Assembly: GCA_011390565.1 (NCBI GenBank)
Contig: JAABSC010000002.1
Span: 124,001-188,000, forward strand
From: Thioalkalivibrio paradoxus
GTDB lineage: Bacteria; Pseudomonadota; Gammaproteobacteria; Ectothiorhodospirales; Ectothiorhodospiraceae
Length of the DNA: 64,000 nucleotides
Direction of reading: 5' to 3'
The notes beneath the pieces were generated by a model. That model made no database searches, was not told where the DNA came from, and was given only the letters and a program-made list of their open reading frames with translations. A program made the position numbers and the translations under genes. Numbering within the stretch: the first letter of the stretch is position 1; the number at the start of each line of letters is the position of its first letter. Positions 53,781 through 62,775 of this stretch are shown here, piece by piece.

Positions 53781-54308
53781 TCAGGCCATGACTGGGCCGG
53801 TTTCGCGCAGGCGCATCGAAAGCGCGATATTGGCCACGCCGATCGAGATCAGTTCGACCGCGAGCAGGATGCCGAGAATGCTGGCCGCCGAATAGGGGAA
53901 GTTCGTGAGCACGATGATGCCGAGCCCCAAAGACACCACGCCCGAGAGAAGCACGACCCACAAATAGCCCGTCCCGCGCATACGGAAGGAGATCACGATC
54001 TTCGTGACCCCCATCGCGAGGAAGAGGATGCCCGCGAGCCAGGTCAACGCGAGCGTGGACATGATCGGGTTGGCGAGGATGTAGAGGCCGAGGATGACGG
54101 TGAGTATGCCGAGGATGACCGACCAGAGGCGAGCGCCCCAGCCGGTGGCGGTGAAGACGCCGACCACCTCGATCACACCTACGGCGACGAGTAGCCAGCC
54201 GGTCAGCATCACTGCTGTGATGGTGGCGGCAAGCGGATTGAGCAGTGCAATGATGCCGCCGACAATGGCGATGAGCCCGGCGATCAGGAGAAAAACCCAG
54301 TTGTTCAT
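53781..54308 (-). CDS. hdeD: HdeD-family membrane protein (DUF308)
   Basis: This 175-residue protein has six membrane helices in three related pairs, each with the DUF308 style (GGIIALLNPLAATITAVMLTGWLLVAVGVIEV). HdeD helps acid resistance at high cell density in E. coli. The ATG at 54308 with AAGGG upstream gives the family N-terminus; a start 51 bases earlier is possible. A paralogue lies at 62178-62705. Confidence 0.9.
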   Translation of the reverse strand: MNNWVFLLIAGLIAIVGGIIALLNPLAATITAVMLTGWLLVAVGVIEVVGVFTATGWGARLWSVILGILTVILGLYILANPIMSTLALTWLAGILFLAMGVTKIVISFRMRGTGYLWVVLLSGVVSLGLGIIVLTNFPYSAASILGILLAVELISIGVANIALSMRLRETGPVMA

Positions 54309-54455
54309 GATTGGACCCTTGTACCTTGTGTCTGGTTGGTAGTTGAAGTTCTGTTGCATTTGCTCATCGCCATGAGTGTAACCTGGCGATGAGCCTTTTA
54401 ACGCTGTGCCGGGTCCGTGATGCGGGCCTCCGCATTTCAGTCAGACACCGAGCGG

Positions 54456-54974
54456 TCAGTCACTCCATTTTGGGGATCGATTGCCTTGCCGAAGCAGCCA
54501 GTAGGTGATGCCCAGGGCGAGGGTGGTTGCCGCGATGCCAAGCAGGTACATCGGTGTCAGCGTATCGAAGTCCAGCACGATCACCTTTCGGGCAATGGCC
54601 ATCAACGCGGTCGCGACCACCAGCTGCACCGGGAATACATTGGTGCCGAGGTAGAGTCGGATGTTGATGAAGATCTCCACGGCAATCAGCACAGCCATGA
54701 AGGCGCCGAACGTGTAAAAGATGTCGTTGATATTCAAGAGGAACACGGGCGCTATCCACAGGCGCTCGTAGATGATGTAGACGACGTCGGCCACCCCCCA
54801 CAGGATGACGGCCACCATCAGGACGGCGAGAATACGAATGGCGAAGCGTATGACCCGATGCAGAGCTCGGAACAAAGGATCGGCATGATCCAAGGGCAGC
54901 TCCTGATGGAGTTCGTTCCTTTCCTCCGCCTTCAACGCAGAAACAGGCGTTTCAGCCCCGTCAGTATTCGCCAT
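54456..54974 (-). CDS. psiE: PsiE-family membrane protein
   Basis: This 172-residue protein has a charged N-terminus and four membrane helices: residues 42-63, then about 75-105 with NDIFYTFGAFMAVLIAVEIF, 117-132 with PVQLVVATALMAIARKVIVLD, and 145-160. The PsiE family (phosphate-starvation-inducible E) is named from E. coli; its function is unknown. No Pho box was identified. It is 147 bp upstream of hdeD in the same direction. Confidence 0.88.
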   Translation of the reverse strand: MANTDGAETPVSALKAEERNELHQELPLDHADPLFRALHRVIRFAIRILAVLMVAVILWGVADVVYIIYERLWIAPVFLLNINDIFYTFGAFMAVLIAVEIFINIRLYLGTNVFPVQLVVATALMAIARKVIVLDFDTLTPMYLLGIAATTLALGITYWLLRQGNRSPKWSD

Positions 54975-55111
54975 TCGGGTGCGTTCCCAACGTTATTAAA
55001 GGATGGAGTATAAAGCGTGGAACTGCCGGTCTGTCTATCACCGGCCGGAGCTTGGCGTCGGCGTGCGACCTCGCGGGTCCGCCCCGTTTGAAAGTACAGG
55101 CCGGCGAAATT

Positions 55112-55186
55112 GATGCGGGCGATGATCCGCACTGCACCGCCGCAGGCCGGGCAGGTTTCGATGTCGATACCGAAGACCCGCCAGTG
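55112..55186 (-). pseudogene. Fragment of an IS91-family transposase
   Basis: The reverse strand reads RVFGIDIETCPACGGAVRIIARI. This matches the well-known C-terminal zinc-ribbon end of IS91/IS801-type transposases (a V-F-x-I-D-I-E-x-C-P-x-C-G-G-x-x-x-I-I-A pattern). The frame then continues into unrelated text, and the N-terminal HUH and tyrosine regions are absent. It marks a past insertion in this region. Confidence 0.6.
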
Positions 55187-55295
55187 GCAGGTTTACTTCC
55201 GGCTACAGCGTCTCATCCATTTCTGCTGACTGCCTGCTCTGGGTCGGTTTTAGGCACCCGGTGGCCGATGGCGGCAGTCGGCCCTGAGCGGTCGG

Positions 55296-55446
55296 TCAAT
55301 CGGTATGGATAAGCTGCTGTAGTCGGACGTAGATCTGCCGTTCGAACGAATCGTCCGCCTCGATATCGAGGCCGGCCCAGCCTGCAGCGGGTGTCGCTTG
55401 TCCGCTGGCTGCGACACTTTTGCTCGCGTCTTGGTGTACTCCGTCT
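55296..55446 (-). pseudogene. Open reading remnant without a start codon
   Basis: On the reverse strand a frame runs from just after a TAA to a TGA at 55296 and ends GWAGLDIEADDSFERQIYVRLQQLIHTD. The composition looks like a real protein C-terminus, but there is no ATG, GTG or TTG start and no family was recognised. It lies directly downstream of the multicopper oxidase stop. Confidence 0.3.
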
Positions 55447-55452
55447 TACAGA

Positions 55453-56961
55453 TCAGGAAACGCCGAATTGACCCATCATCCCGGCATCTTCGTGCTCGAG
55501 GATGTGACAGTGGTACATGAACGGTGTCTCCGGGGCGGCCGGCTGCGTGAATTCCACGGCGACCTCGGCACGACCATCCACGAGCACGGTGTCCTTGTAG
55601 CCACGGTTTTCCAGGCGCGGAGCTTGCCCGGTCTCGTCGGCCAGGACCCGGAATCGAACACCGTGGATATGGAACGGGTGCATGAGCATGTTGCTCTCGA
55701 TGACCCAATGCTCAGTGGTGCCGAGAGATACCTGCTCGTTGATGTGCCGCATGTCGAACGGCCGGCCGTTGATTCCCATGGCTGGGCCAGCACCGTCTCC
55801 GCCCATCATGCCTCGCCCCATCGGCATGCCACCGAGCATCATGTCCAGAGAAAATTCTCGCTTGCGAGCGAAATTCGTTGGAAGCTGATCGAGATCGTCA
55901 TCGATCTTCTCGGGCATGCGATCGATGGCACCCTTGCGGCCCTCGGGATGAAAGGAAAGAATCGGCAGATCGTCGTCTACGAGACCCGTAATGAATGAGC
56001 GCATGTTGCCCATCATGCCCATCATGCCCGGGCCTCCCCGGTTTTGATCGGAGCCGGTCAGCAGGCTGACGTCACCCCCGTCAATGAAGTCAACCAGCAC
56101 CTCAAAACGTTCGCCGGGGGCCATACGCAGCTCGTTGGTTGGGACCGGTTGCGGCCAGTAGCCGGAATCCGAGGCCATGACATGCATCGGTCGGCCATCA
56201 TCGAAGCGAAGGTGATAAATGCGGGCGTTCGAACCGTTCAAAAGCCGAAGTCGAACGATCGAACGAGGGACGCCTGCTCGCGGGTTCAGGGCGCCGTTCA
56301 CCACGATGTGATCTCCCCGAAAACCTTGCATCCGGTCAAACATGCCCGGGCGGTAGGAAAGCCGCCCGTCGTCATCAAAACGCCGGTCCTGCAATACGAG
56401 AGTGAGATCGTCGACCCCGTGTTCGTGCGGCAGGCCGCGCGCACCGTCTTGTCCATCGCTGATCTGGAAAACACCGGCCAGCCCGGCATAAACCTGTCTG
56501 GCCGTGTGTGGGTGGGTATGGGCATGAAACCAGGCGGTTGATGGTGGTTGGTCGATCTGGAGGATGGGCTCCCATGCCTCGCCGGGATCGATAGCGAGAT
56601 GCGGGCCACCGTCCACTTCGCCGGGGATGAGCAACCCATGCCAGTGGGTGGCGAGGGGTTCCCGGAGATTGTTTCGCACTCGAGCCGCAATCTCCTGCCC
56701 TTGATTGGCGCGCACGATCGGCCCCAGGTAGGCCTGGTTGTAGCCAAAGGTCGAGGAGGGCTGGCTGGCTTGACCAAAGCGATGCGTACCCTGTTGGGCC
56801 ACAAGGTCAAGACGGCCACTTTGTGTCAGATCGAGCAGGCTGGGCATCGGTAGGGCGGGCCGAGCACTCGTGCGCGCCCAGGGTGCCTTCATCGTTGCAA
56901 CGCTGACAGCTGCTGTGGTGGCAGCAGCCAGGCTGCTTTTAAGAAAGAGACGTCGATCCAT
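55453..56961 (-). CDS. Tat-exported multicopper oxidase, CueO/CopA-like
   Basis: This 502-residue periplasmic cuproxidase oxidises Cu(I) and protects against copper. It has a twin-arginine signal (MDRRLFLKSSLAAA) and three cupredoxin domains. All copper-ligand clusters are present: THWHGLL, WFHAHTH, MHPFHIHG and YHCHILEHEDAGMMGQF. Met-rich runs (PGMMGMMGNM and MMLGGMPMGRGMMGG) are typical of CueO-like substrate-copper sites. The start is the ATG at 56961 with GGAG upstream. It is divergent from copZ and near a DUF411 gene, together a copper-handling group. Confidence 0.93.
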   Translation of the reverse strand: MDRRLFLKSSLAAATTAAVSVATMKAPWARTSARPALPMPSLLDLTQSGRLDLVAQQGTHRFGQASQPSSTFGYNQAYLGPIVRANQGQEIAARVRNNLREPLATHWHGLLIPGEVDGGPHLAIDPGEAWEPILQIDQPPSTAWFHAHTHPHTARQVYAGLAGVFQISDGQDGARGLPHEHGVDDLTLVLQDRRFDDDGRLSYRPGMFDRMQGFRGDHIVVNGALNPRAGVPRSIVRLRLLNGSNARIYHLRFDDGRPMHVMASDSGYWPQPVPTNELRMAPGERFEVLVDFIDGGDVSLLTGSDQNRGGPGMMGMMGNMRSFITGLVDDDLPILSFHPEGRKGAIDRMPEKIDDDLDQLPTNFARKREFSLDMMLGGMPMGRGMMGGDGAGPAMGINGRPFDMRHINEQVSLGTTEHWVIESNMLMHPFHIHGVRFRVLADETGQAPRLENRGYKDTVLVDGRAEVAVEFTQPAAPETPFMYHCHILEHEDAGMMGQFGVS

Positions 56962-57232
56962 TTCGATTTCTCCAGACGCGCCTACCAAATCCACGCCTCC
57001 ACTTTAGTCCGGTTGCCTGTTATTAACCTGACCGCGAGATTACAACCCTGCAATCTGCACCAGTAGCGGCTGGAGAATGGCAAACTGTCAGCAGACACCG
57101 TTGCAGCGCCTCTGACGACACTGCCCCAACGAAGTCATCGTGGGGTTATCCCGCCACGTTGAGCTGATCGGCGGCCGAGCTGGCGTGAGTACGAAATCTT
57201 TCCTTCTACCTGTCAACCATGGGAGAACTATT

Positions 57233-57433
57233 GTGGAGACTCGAATCCGAATAACGGGAATGACCTGCATGCACTGCGTCGCCGCTGTGACCAAGGCTTT
57301 GCAAAAAGTACCGGGCGTCGAAACGGCCGACGTAAACCTCGAGAACCAACTGGCCGTGGTTGCGGGAACCGCAGATACGGCGGCCCTGCTCGCCGCGATC
57401 AAGGAAGAGGGGTACGAGGCCGAGCTCCTCTGA
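57233..57433 (+). CDS. copZ: CopZ-like copper chaperone (HMA domain)
   Basis: This 66-residue cytoplasmic ferredoxin-like metallochaperone has the Cu(I) motif MTCMHC at residues 10-15. The GTG start at 57233 is set by the GGGAGAA ribosome site; the longer frame upstream is non-coding. It delivers Cu(I) to P-type ATPases or regulators; neither lies in the window. It is convergent with the DUF411 gene. Confidence 0.92.
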   Translation: METRIRITGMTCMHCVAAVTKALQKVPGVETADVNLENQLAVVAGTADTAALLAAIKEEGYEAELL

Positions 57434-57478
57434 GGAGCGCACCCCGGACTCCCTATGCGCCCCGGCCGCCGCTCTCAG

Positions 57479-57500
57479 GCGCCCGCGGATTCGCGGGCGG
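57479..57500. terminator. Hairpin between convergent copZ and DUF411 genes
   Basis: GCGCCCGCG and CGCGGGCG(G) form a strong GC stem with a GATT loop midway between the two stop codons; no T-run. Confidence 0.45.
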
Positions 57501-57525
57501 CGCTCCGGTCAGGTGGGAAGGCTCG

Positions 57526-57969
57526 TCAGTACCGAGCGAACACCCGCGTATTGCCGTCAGCATCGAAGGTCAGTACCTGGTAGGAATCCTGGCGTCCCGT
57601 CTCCATGCCCGGCGAGCCGTGGGGCATGCCCGGCACCGTCAATCCCCTGACCTCTGGCCGCTCCGTCAGCAGTCGTTTGATGTCGTCGGCAGGGACGTGC
57701 CCTTCGATCACGTAGCCGTCCACCATCGCCGTGTGGCAAGAGGCGAGTTCGGGACTCACCCCCGCCATCGCCTTGACGCGGTTGAGGTCACGCACGTCGA
57801 CACTCTTCACCTCGAGCCCATTCTCCTGCAAGTGATCCACCCATTTCGTGCAGCATTCACAGGTCGGGCTCTTGTAAACGGTGATCTCCGGCTCGGCCGC
57901 GTGCACTGCGGCCCCGTAGGCCAGCGCAGCCAGGCCGGCGGCCAGGAACAGCTTACGTTGTCTTGACAT
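57526..57969 (-). CDS. DUF411 periplasmic metal-binding protein (CopG-type)
   Basis: This 147-residue protein has a signal peptide ending AVHAA, followed by the DUF411 domain: VYKSPTCECCTKWVDHL with a CxCC metal site, the SCHTAMVDGYVIEGHVPADDI core with Cys/His, and the C-terminal VPGMPHGSPGME. Such proteins occur in copper and silver resistance clusters. It supports a copper role for this block with the multicopper oxidase and CopZ. Confidence 0.92.
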   Translation of the reverse strand: MSRQRKLFLAAGLAALAYGAAVHAAEPEITVYKSPTCECCTKWVDHLQENGLEVKSVDVRDLNRVKAMAGVSPELASCHTAMVDGYVIEGHVPADDIKRLLTERPEVRGLTVPGMPHGSPGMETGRQDSYQVLTFDADGNTRVFARY

Positions 57970-58646
57970 GAATCATCTCCTCGGTTGTCAGCGGGCTCGC
58001 GTTACGGACTCGGAGGACGCTGATCGGATCGTTGCTCGAATGCAAACAGCCTAGCGCGAGCGACAGGAAAGGCAACGATTGCCCCACGGCGTCCGTCCTT
58101 GCGCGATTGATATCGGGTCGTTGGCCTTTCCAGTTGGCCCCTTTCGCCCATCCCATACCTTGGCCGGTCCGATCAGGCGATTGGAAATCAATCGATGGTC
58201 TTGTGTTCTCGGGTCGTGCGCGCCCTGACACTCCGCCGAGCCCCGCTGCGTCCGACATGCCGAAAATGGCGCCTCGTTCTCGGGCGATTTCAGCCCGAGG
58301 GGCACTGACGTGCGGCGGGTCGATCGAAGTCTGGGAGCTGCCGTGCGTCGGCTTCCTCAGGGGTGGCTTTTCCGGGGACAGTACACCTATTTCTCCGCGG
58401 CTGGCCCGGGTGGCATGATCTGCGGGAATCACAAGCGATGGCTCTGCTGGTTCGCGTTCATTCCGGGGTAGCCAGGGCTCTCGATGCACTGTCCCTGATA
58501 ACGCGGGGCTAGGTGCTTCGTGCTCGGTACGGGTTACTGCGGCGTACTCGGTACTTCGGACGAAGCGGAGGCCGCGTAGAGGGGATCGAGACTGGTCGGA
58601 GGCGGGACTCGGCCCTGAGCGGGCAGTGAAGGAATCTGAACAGGTG
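57970..58646. other. Gene-free region with dispersed repeat
   Basis: No credible gene. It holds copy 2 of the 49-bp repeat and GTACTCGGTACTTCGG-type debris (about 58515-58560). Frames crossing it lack ribosome sites and family resemblance. Confidence 0.5.
58370..58418. repeat. 49-bp dispersed repeat, copy 2
   Basis: Matches 45440-45488 except for one C/T difference. It has the same orientation and lies 12.9 kb away. Confidence 0.85.
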
Positions 58647-59636
58647 TCAGCAATCCGACTGTGTGCTGACACCCGTGCGATCCCGATCAACGCCGGATGC
58701 GAAAGGGGCGCCCGATACTCGCCACATGTTCTGCCTCGCATGGCGATGGTTCGGCAAGTCTTCACGGATGCGGATCGTCACGATCCGGGTGCGGGAGGGC
58801 TCCCCGTCCCAACCGCCATCGGGGACCAACGTCCAGCGGCGGCCTACCTTCTGGTAGAGATGCCGGACCTCCGGCGCGTCGCTCAGTGCGACATGCCCCT
58901 TGGCACGGATCGCAAACTCCATCTGCTCCTGCGCAAGCTCCTCGAACGCGGCCCGGCTCATCGGACCGCGCTCAAGCAGTTCTGCGACGTATTCGGCAGC
59001 GTGGTCATGCGCGGCTTCCGGCCCTGCAGTCCAGGCCGCAACCGCAGCCCCACGGCCCACGCCGAACAGGAGCGCGTAAGGCAGCCGCGCCTGCTCGGTC
59101 TCCAGTACCGGCACGTCCGCGGCATGGCGGGCGATCAAGGCGCGGGTTTCCTCCAGCCGCGCCGGGCTGGGCAAGTCCACCTTGTTGAGCACGATCACAT
59201 CCGCCTGCCGCAGTTGCGCCAGAACCGAGCGTCCGGCATAGCGGTTCGCGGCCTGATCCGGCAGCTGCTCGGCATCGGCCAGGACGATCACCCCGTCGAG
59301 CGGCAGGCGAAATCCGGCGGCGTTGCGCGCAACCTTTCCCGGCTCGGCGACCCCGGATGCCTCGATGATGATGTGGTCGAACTCGGCCGAGCGTTTGACG
59401 ATGCGGGCGATGGCCTCGGCCGTGCCGTCGGTCGCGGAACAGCAGATGCAGCCGTTCGTCAGCGAGATCGTGTCACCATCGTGGTTCGCGATCAGGCTCG
59501 CATCCACGTTCACCGCACCGAAATCATTGACGATCACCCCGAAGCGGCGACCGTGATCCTCGGTCAGGATCCGGTTGAGCAGCGTCGTCTTGCCTGCGCC
59601 GAGATAGCCGCCGATCACGGTCAGCGGAAGGGTCAC
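58647..59636 (-). CDS. CobW/COG0523-family GTPase metallochaperone
   Basis: This 329-residue cytoplasmic G3E GTPase has Walker A GYLGAGKTT (9-17), the metal-binding CxCC in NGCICC, the NKVD guanine motif (VIVLNKVDLP) and a C-terminal CobW_C domain. A short Arg/Asp-rich tail follows. COG0523 proteins deliver zinc or other metals to client enzymes. Its ATG overlaps the stop of the upstream YtcJ-like amidohydrolase (ATGA), which suggests that enzyme is its client. Confidence 0.92.
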   Translation of the reverse strand: MTLPLTVIGGYLGAGKTTLLNRILTEDHGRRFGVIVNDFGAVNVDASLIANHDGDTISLTNGCICCSATDGTAEAIARIVKRSAEFDHIIIEASGVAEPGKVARNAAGFRLPLDGVIVLADAEQLPDQAANRYAGRSVLAQLRQADVIVLNKVDLPSPARLEETRALIARHAADVPVLETEQARLPYALLFGVGRGAAVAAWTAGPEAAHDHAAEYVAELLERGPMSRAAFEELAQEQMEFAIRAKGHVALSDAPEVRHLYQKVGRRWTLVPDGGWDGEPSRTRIVTIRIREDLPNHRHARQNMWRVSGAPFASGVDRDRTGVSTQSDC

Positions 59637-61429
59637 GCCGACCTCCGATAGACGCTCGCACCCTCCTTGAAGGTCTCGATCACCTGAAGCTCAAGCATTT
59701 CCTCGGGGTCGATCTCCAGGGGATTGCGGTCGACGATCACCAGATCGGCCAGTTTCCCCGGCGCGATGGAGCCCTTCGTGTCTTCTTCGAAGATCTGCCA
59801 GGCCGCGTCGATCGTCAGCGAACGCAGTGCCGTCAGCGCGTCGACCCGCTGGTCGGGGCCCAGCACCACGCCCGAGCGCGACCTGCGCAGGATCGCGGTC
59901 TGCATCATCAGGAACGGATCGATAGGCGTCACCGAGAAGTCCGAGTGGTTCGAACAGCGCAGGCCGCGCTCGTACGCGGCGGCCATCGGGCTGATGAAGG
60001 CCGCGCGCTCGGGGCCGGTGTTCTCCACGTGCACATCACCCCAGAAGAAGGTGTGGCCGGTGAAAAACGACGGCGTCATGCCCAGCTCGGCATAGGCGTC
60101 GAGCTGGTCGGACCGGACGAACTGCGAATGGATCACCACGTCGCGCCGCCCGTCGGCCGCTGTCACGCCCGCGGCGCGCAGCGCATCGATGATCATGTCG
60201 ATGGCGGCGTCGCCGTTGGCATGGGCGAAGACCTGGATGCCCTTGTCCACGAACTCGGCCACTGCGGCGGTCACCATTTCGGGCGGGACCACCGGCGCGC
60301 CGACGTGATCCTCCTCACCTTCGGGGCCACCGGTCAGGAGCGGTTCGGTCCAGAATGCGGTCTTGCCCTGGGGTGAGCCGTCGAGCACCATCTTGATGCC
60401 GGCGAGCTTCAGCCGGTTGCGGTAGCGCCCGAAGCTCTGCGCCGCCGTGTCGGGCAACTCCATCGTGCCGCCCCGGAAATCGGGGGCGTATTCGCGCACC
60501 AGCGCCGGAACATCGAACACGATGGGCAGCGACACGACGTCGATCACGAGGTGCCCCTCGTCGGCAGCGCGCAACAGGAACTCGAGGTCGGGCTTGTGCG
60601 TCGCCCCCTCCTGCGCCGTGGTCACCCCACGCGAGGTGTAGATCTCCTGCGCCGCCCCCAGCAGACCGAGCAACGTCTCCGTATCGGGTTTCGGCATGTT
60701 GCCGAAGATCGGCAGGAAGGCCGTCTCCATCAGCAGGCCGGCCGGTTCGTTGCTGCCCTCCTTGCGCAGGATCACGCCGCCCTCGGGCGTCGGCGTGTTC
60801 TCGTCGATACCGTTCAGGGCAAAGCCGGCCGAATTGAGCACGCAGCCATGGTTGGAGACATGGATCAGCATGATCGGATGGTCGGGGAAATGCGGATCGA
60901 GATCGTCCCGGGTCAGTTCGCGCCCATCCGACAGCACGGTCGGATCATAGCCGTAGCCGATCACCCACTCTCCCGGCGCTGGCCGGCGTTCGTCCATGAA
61001 GGCGCGGATCGTCGTGACAATGTCCTCGATCGAGGTGACGGGGCCGACCGGCGGTCCGGAGACGTTGACCCAGCTGACGATCTGCGGGGCGTTCATGAAG
61101 TGGCCGTGCCCGTCGATGAAGCCGGGCAGCAGGGTGGCCCCGTTCAACTCGACGATCTCGGTCCCGGGCGCGGCCAGGGCCATGATCTCGGCCTCCGGAC
61201 CAACGGCGAGGATCCGGCCGCCGCCGACGGCCACGGCCTCGGCCAACGGCTGCCCCTCCTCGACCGTCACGACGGGGCCGCCGCGAAAGATCTTCTCGAC
61301 TGGGGTATCGGCCCGCGCCCCAGGCGTTCGGGCCAGACCGAAACCAGTTGCGGCGAACAGTGCCCCTGCGACAGTGGCCTTGATGACGGTCCGGCGCGAG
61401 ATGCCGGCCGAGGAATGGGAACGTTGCAT
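59633..61429 (-). CDS. Tat-exported YtcJ-type amidohydrolase
   Basis: This 598-residue metal-dependent hydrolase of the amidohydrolase-3 (YtcJ) family starts at the ATG at 61429 behind GGAGG. It has a twin-arginine signal (SRRTVIKATVAGALFAATG). Metal ligands are visible in GFIDGHGHF, the later HANGDAAID and SNHSDFSV regions. The C-terminal GSIAPGKLADLVIVDRNPL is the family hallmark. The substrate is unknown. Tat export means metal is loaded in the cytoplasm, which fits the coupled CobW-type GTPase. Confidence 0.93.
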   Translation of the reverse strand: MQRSHSSAGISRRTVIKATVAGALFAATGFGLARTPGARADTPVEKIFRGGPVVTVEEGQPLAEAVAVGGGRILAVGPEAEIMALAAPGTEIVELNGATLLPGFIDGHGHFMNAPQIVSWVNVSGPPVGPVTSIEDIVTTIRAFMDERRPAPGEWVIGYGYDPTVLSDGRELTRDDLDPHFPDHPIMLIHVSNHGCVLNSAGFALNGIDENTPTPEGGVILRKEGSNEPAGLLMETAFLPIFGNMPKPDTETLLGLLGAAQEIYTSRGVTTAQEGATHKPDLEFLLRAADEGHLVIDVVSLPIVFDVPALVREYAPDFRGGTMELPDTAAQSFGRYRNRLKLAGIKMVLDGSPQGKTAFWTEPLLTGGPEGEEDHVGAPVVPPEMVTAAVAEFVDKGIQVFAHANGDAAIDMIIDALRAAGVTAADGRRDVVIHSQFVRSDQLDAYAELGMTPSFFTGHTFFWGDVHVENTGPERAAFISPMAAAYERGLRCSNHSDFSVTPIDPFLMMQTAILRRSRSGVVLGPDQRVDALTALRSLTIDAAWQIFEEDTKGSIAPGKLADLVIVDRNPLEIDPEEMLELQVIETFKEGASVYRRSA

Positions 61430-61727
61430 GTAAGAGCCTCCAGTTTCCTGATGAGTCGGTCCAAACATGCGCACCGGGAACCGGCCACCGGGATCCGACG
61501 CTTTGCCATGGGCGTCGCGCTCCCGCGGCACCGACCGGTTCGGCACATCGGCACTATAAACTACCGCCTCAGCACCGGTGGTCTTCCTCTCGGGAGCCGG
61601 CCGCTCCAGTCGGCGGTCGGTTCAATTCACCGATCGTGTCCGGATTATGCGGCGGGACACGGACTCACCCCCGCGACAGCCTCGGTGCTACCGGCCACAC
61701 TGTCCTGCCTGTTTCCTTCCTGGGTGG

Positions 61728-62012
61728 TTAACGGCCCCTCGCTTCCTGATTCGCGAGAGCCTTGGCTGTAATCTCGGTGTACAATGCCATCGAGCGGGCC
61801 GCAATCTCCTGATATTGCGGATTTGTTTCTAGAAGGGGCGCAATCGCGCCCGCATCACGGAAGACCTTTTCCAGAAACTCGATATCGGAGTACGTGAGGA
61901 CTTCGCCGCGATCGACCCTCTCCTTGATTTCCTTGGCCCGTGGCAGCCTGAATTGCACCATCCTGTCTGCGATCGCCGTGAGAATCCCGACATCCCTTGA
62001 TGTTTCAACCAC
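61728..62012 (-). CDS. Small hypothetical protein, 94 aa
   Basis: The GTG at 62012 is favoured by a strong GGAGGAAA ribosome site; the longer frame to 62114 has none. The protein is soluble and helical, with VETSRDVGILTAIADRMVQF at the start and ERVDRGEVLTYSDIEFLEKVF in the middle. No family recognised. It stands alone between the YtcJ and HdeD genes. Confidence 0.6.
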   Translation of the reverse strand: MVETSRDVGILTAIADRMVQFRLPRAKEIKERVDRGEVLTYSDIEFLEKVFRDAGAIAPLLETNPQYQEIAARSMALYTEITAKALANQEARGR

Positions 62013-62177
62013 CTTAGCTTTCCTCCGTTCGTGTGGTTTGCGCGCATTCACCCTGACAAAACGCCCAGTGGTTCGCCTGCGAGCCAGATTCCTGAAAAAT
62101 ATTGGGACATCCACTTGTGCGTTATGGACTCAATCAAGAGGTGTTGCCCATCTTCCCGCCGTGTCGCGAACAAAAGA

Positions 62178-62705
62178 TCAGGCCTTCGACGGCGTGGCCT
62201 CACGCCGATCGAGGGAGACGAAGATCATGGAAATCCCGTTCGAGATCAATTCGATGGCCAGGAACACACCAAGGACCACCGCGCTTGACCACGGGAAATT
62301 GGCAAAGATCATCACCGCAAGAAGGATTGATAGCCCCCCCGAGAAGATCAGCAGTAAGCGCGCCCCCGCCGCCAGTGGGGTGAGAGCCATCACGAGTCGC
62401 AACACCCCCATCACCAGCATAAGTGAGGCGACCAGGAAGGTCAGCGTGATGATCCCCTCAAGGGGATGCAACACCAGGTTGAAGCCGAACACGGCCATCA
62501 GCGCGCCAAGAAGAAGCGCCCAGATGCGTGCCGCCCAGCCCTGATCCTGGAACGCGGAGATAAGGGTCAGGAGGCCGATGGCGATGAACAGGTATCCGAT
62601 CAACAACTCGGCCGTAACGGTCGCCGCGAAGGGATTGGCAAGGGCCAAGATGCCTGCCGCGACTGACAAGATCCCAACGAAGAGCCATAGAAACCAATTC
62701 TGCAT
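62178..62705 (-). CDS. Second HdeD-family membrane protein (DUF308)
   Basis: This 175-residue six-helix protein starts at the ATG at 62705 (MQNWFLWLFVGI). It shares with the copy at 53781 the AVELIS/AIELIS motif near the end, the LANPFAATVTAELLIGYLFIAIGLLTLI pattern and the length. The sequences are clearly diverged, so this is an old duplication or separate acquisition. It is probably an inner-membrane stress-resistance protein. Confidence 0.88.
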   Translation of the reverse strand: MQNWFLWLFVGILSVAAGILALANPFAATVTAELLIGYLFIAIGLLTLISAFQDQGWAARIWALLLGALMAVFGFNLVLHPLEGIITLTFLVASLMLVMGVLRLVMALTPLAAGARLLLIFSGGLSILLAVMIFANFPWSSAVVLGVFLAIELISNGISMIFVSLDRREATPSKA

Positions 62706-62775
62706 ACCGTTTCCCAACCCAAAAAATAGATCTGACAGCTATTTACCCGCGCTCCCAACCCCCTTCGGGGGAATG

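Larger units (their letters stand above)
54975..55452. other. Region of gene remnants between psiE and the multicopper oxidase gene
   Basis: No intact gene. It contains an IS91-type transposase fragment and a second open remnant on the reverse strand (both listed separately). The rest is unassigned. The psiE promoter is probably in 54975-55060. Confidence 0.5.

Noticed and set aside
58032..58418. Forward frame of 128 codons containing the dispersed repeat
   Set aside because: Its end is made by the repeat itself, and the same peptide text appears at 45440-45488; no start signal.
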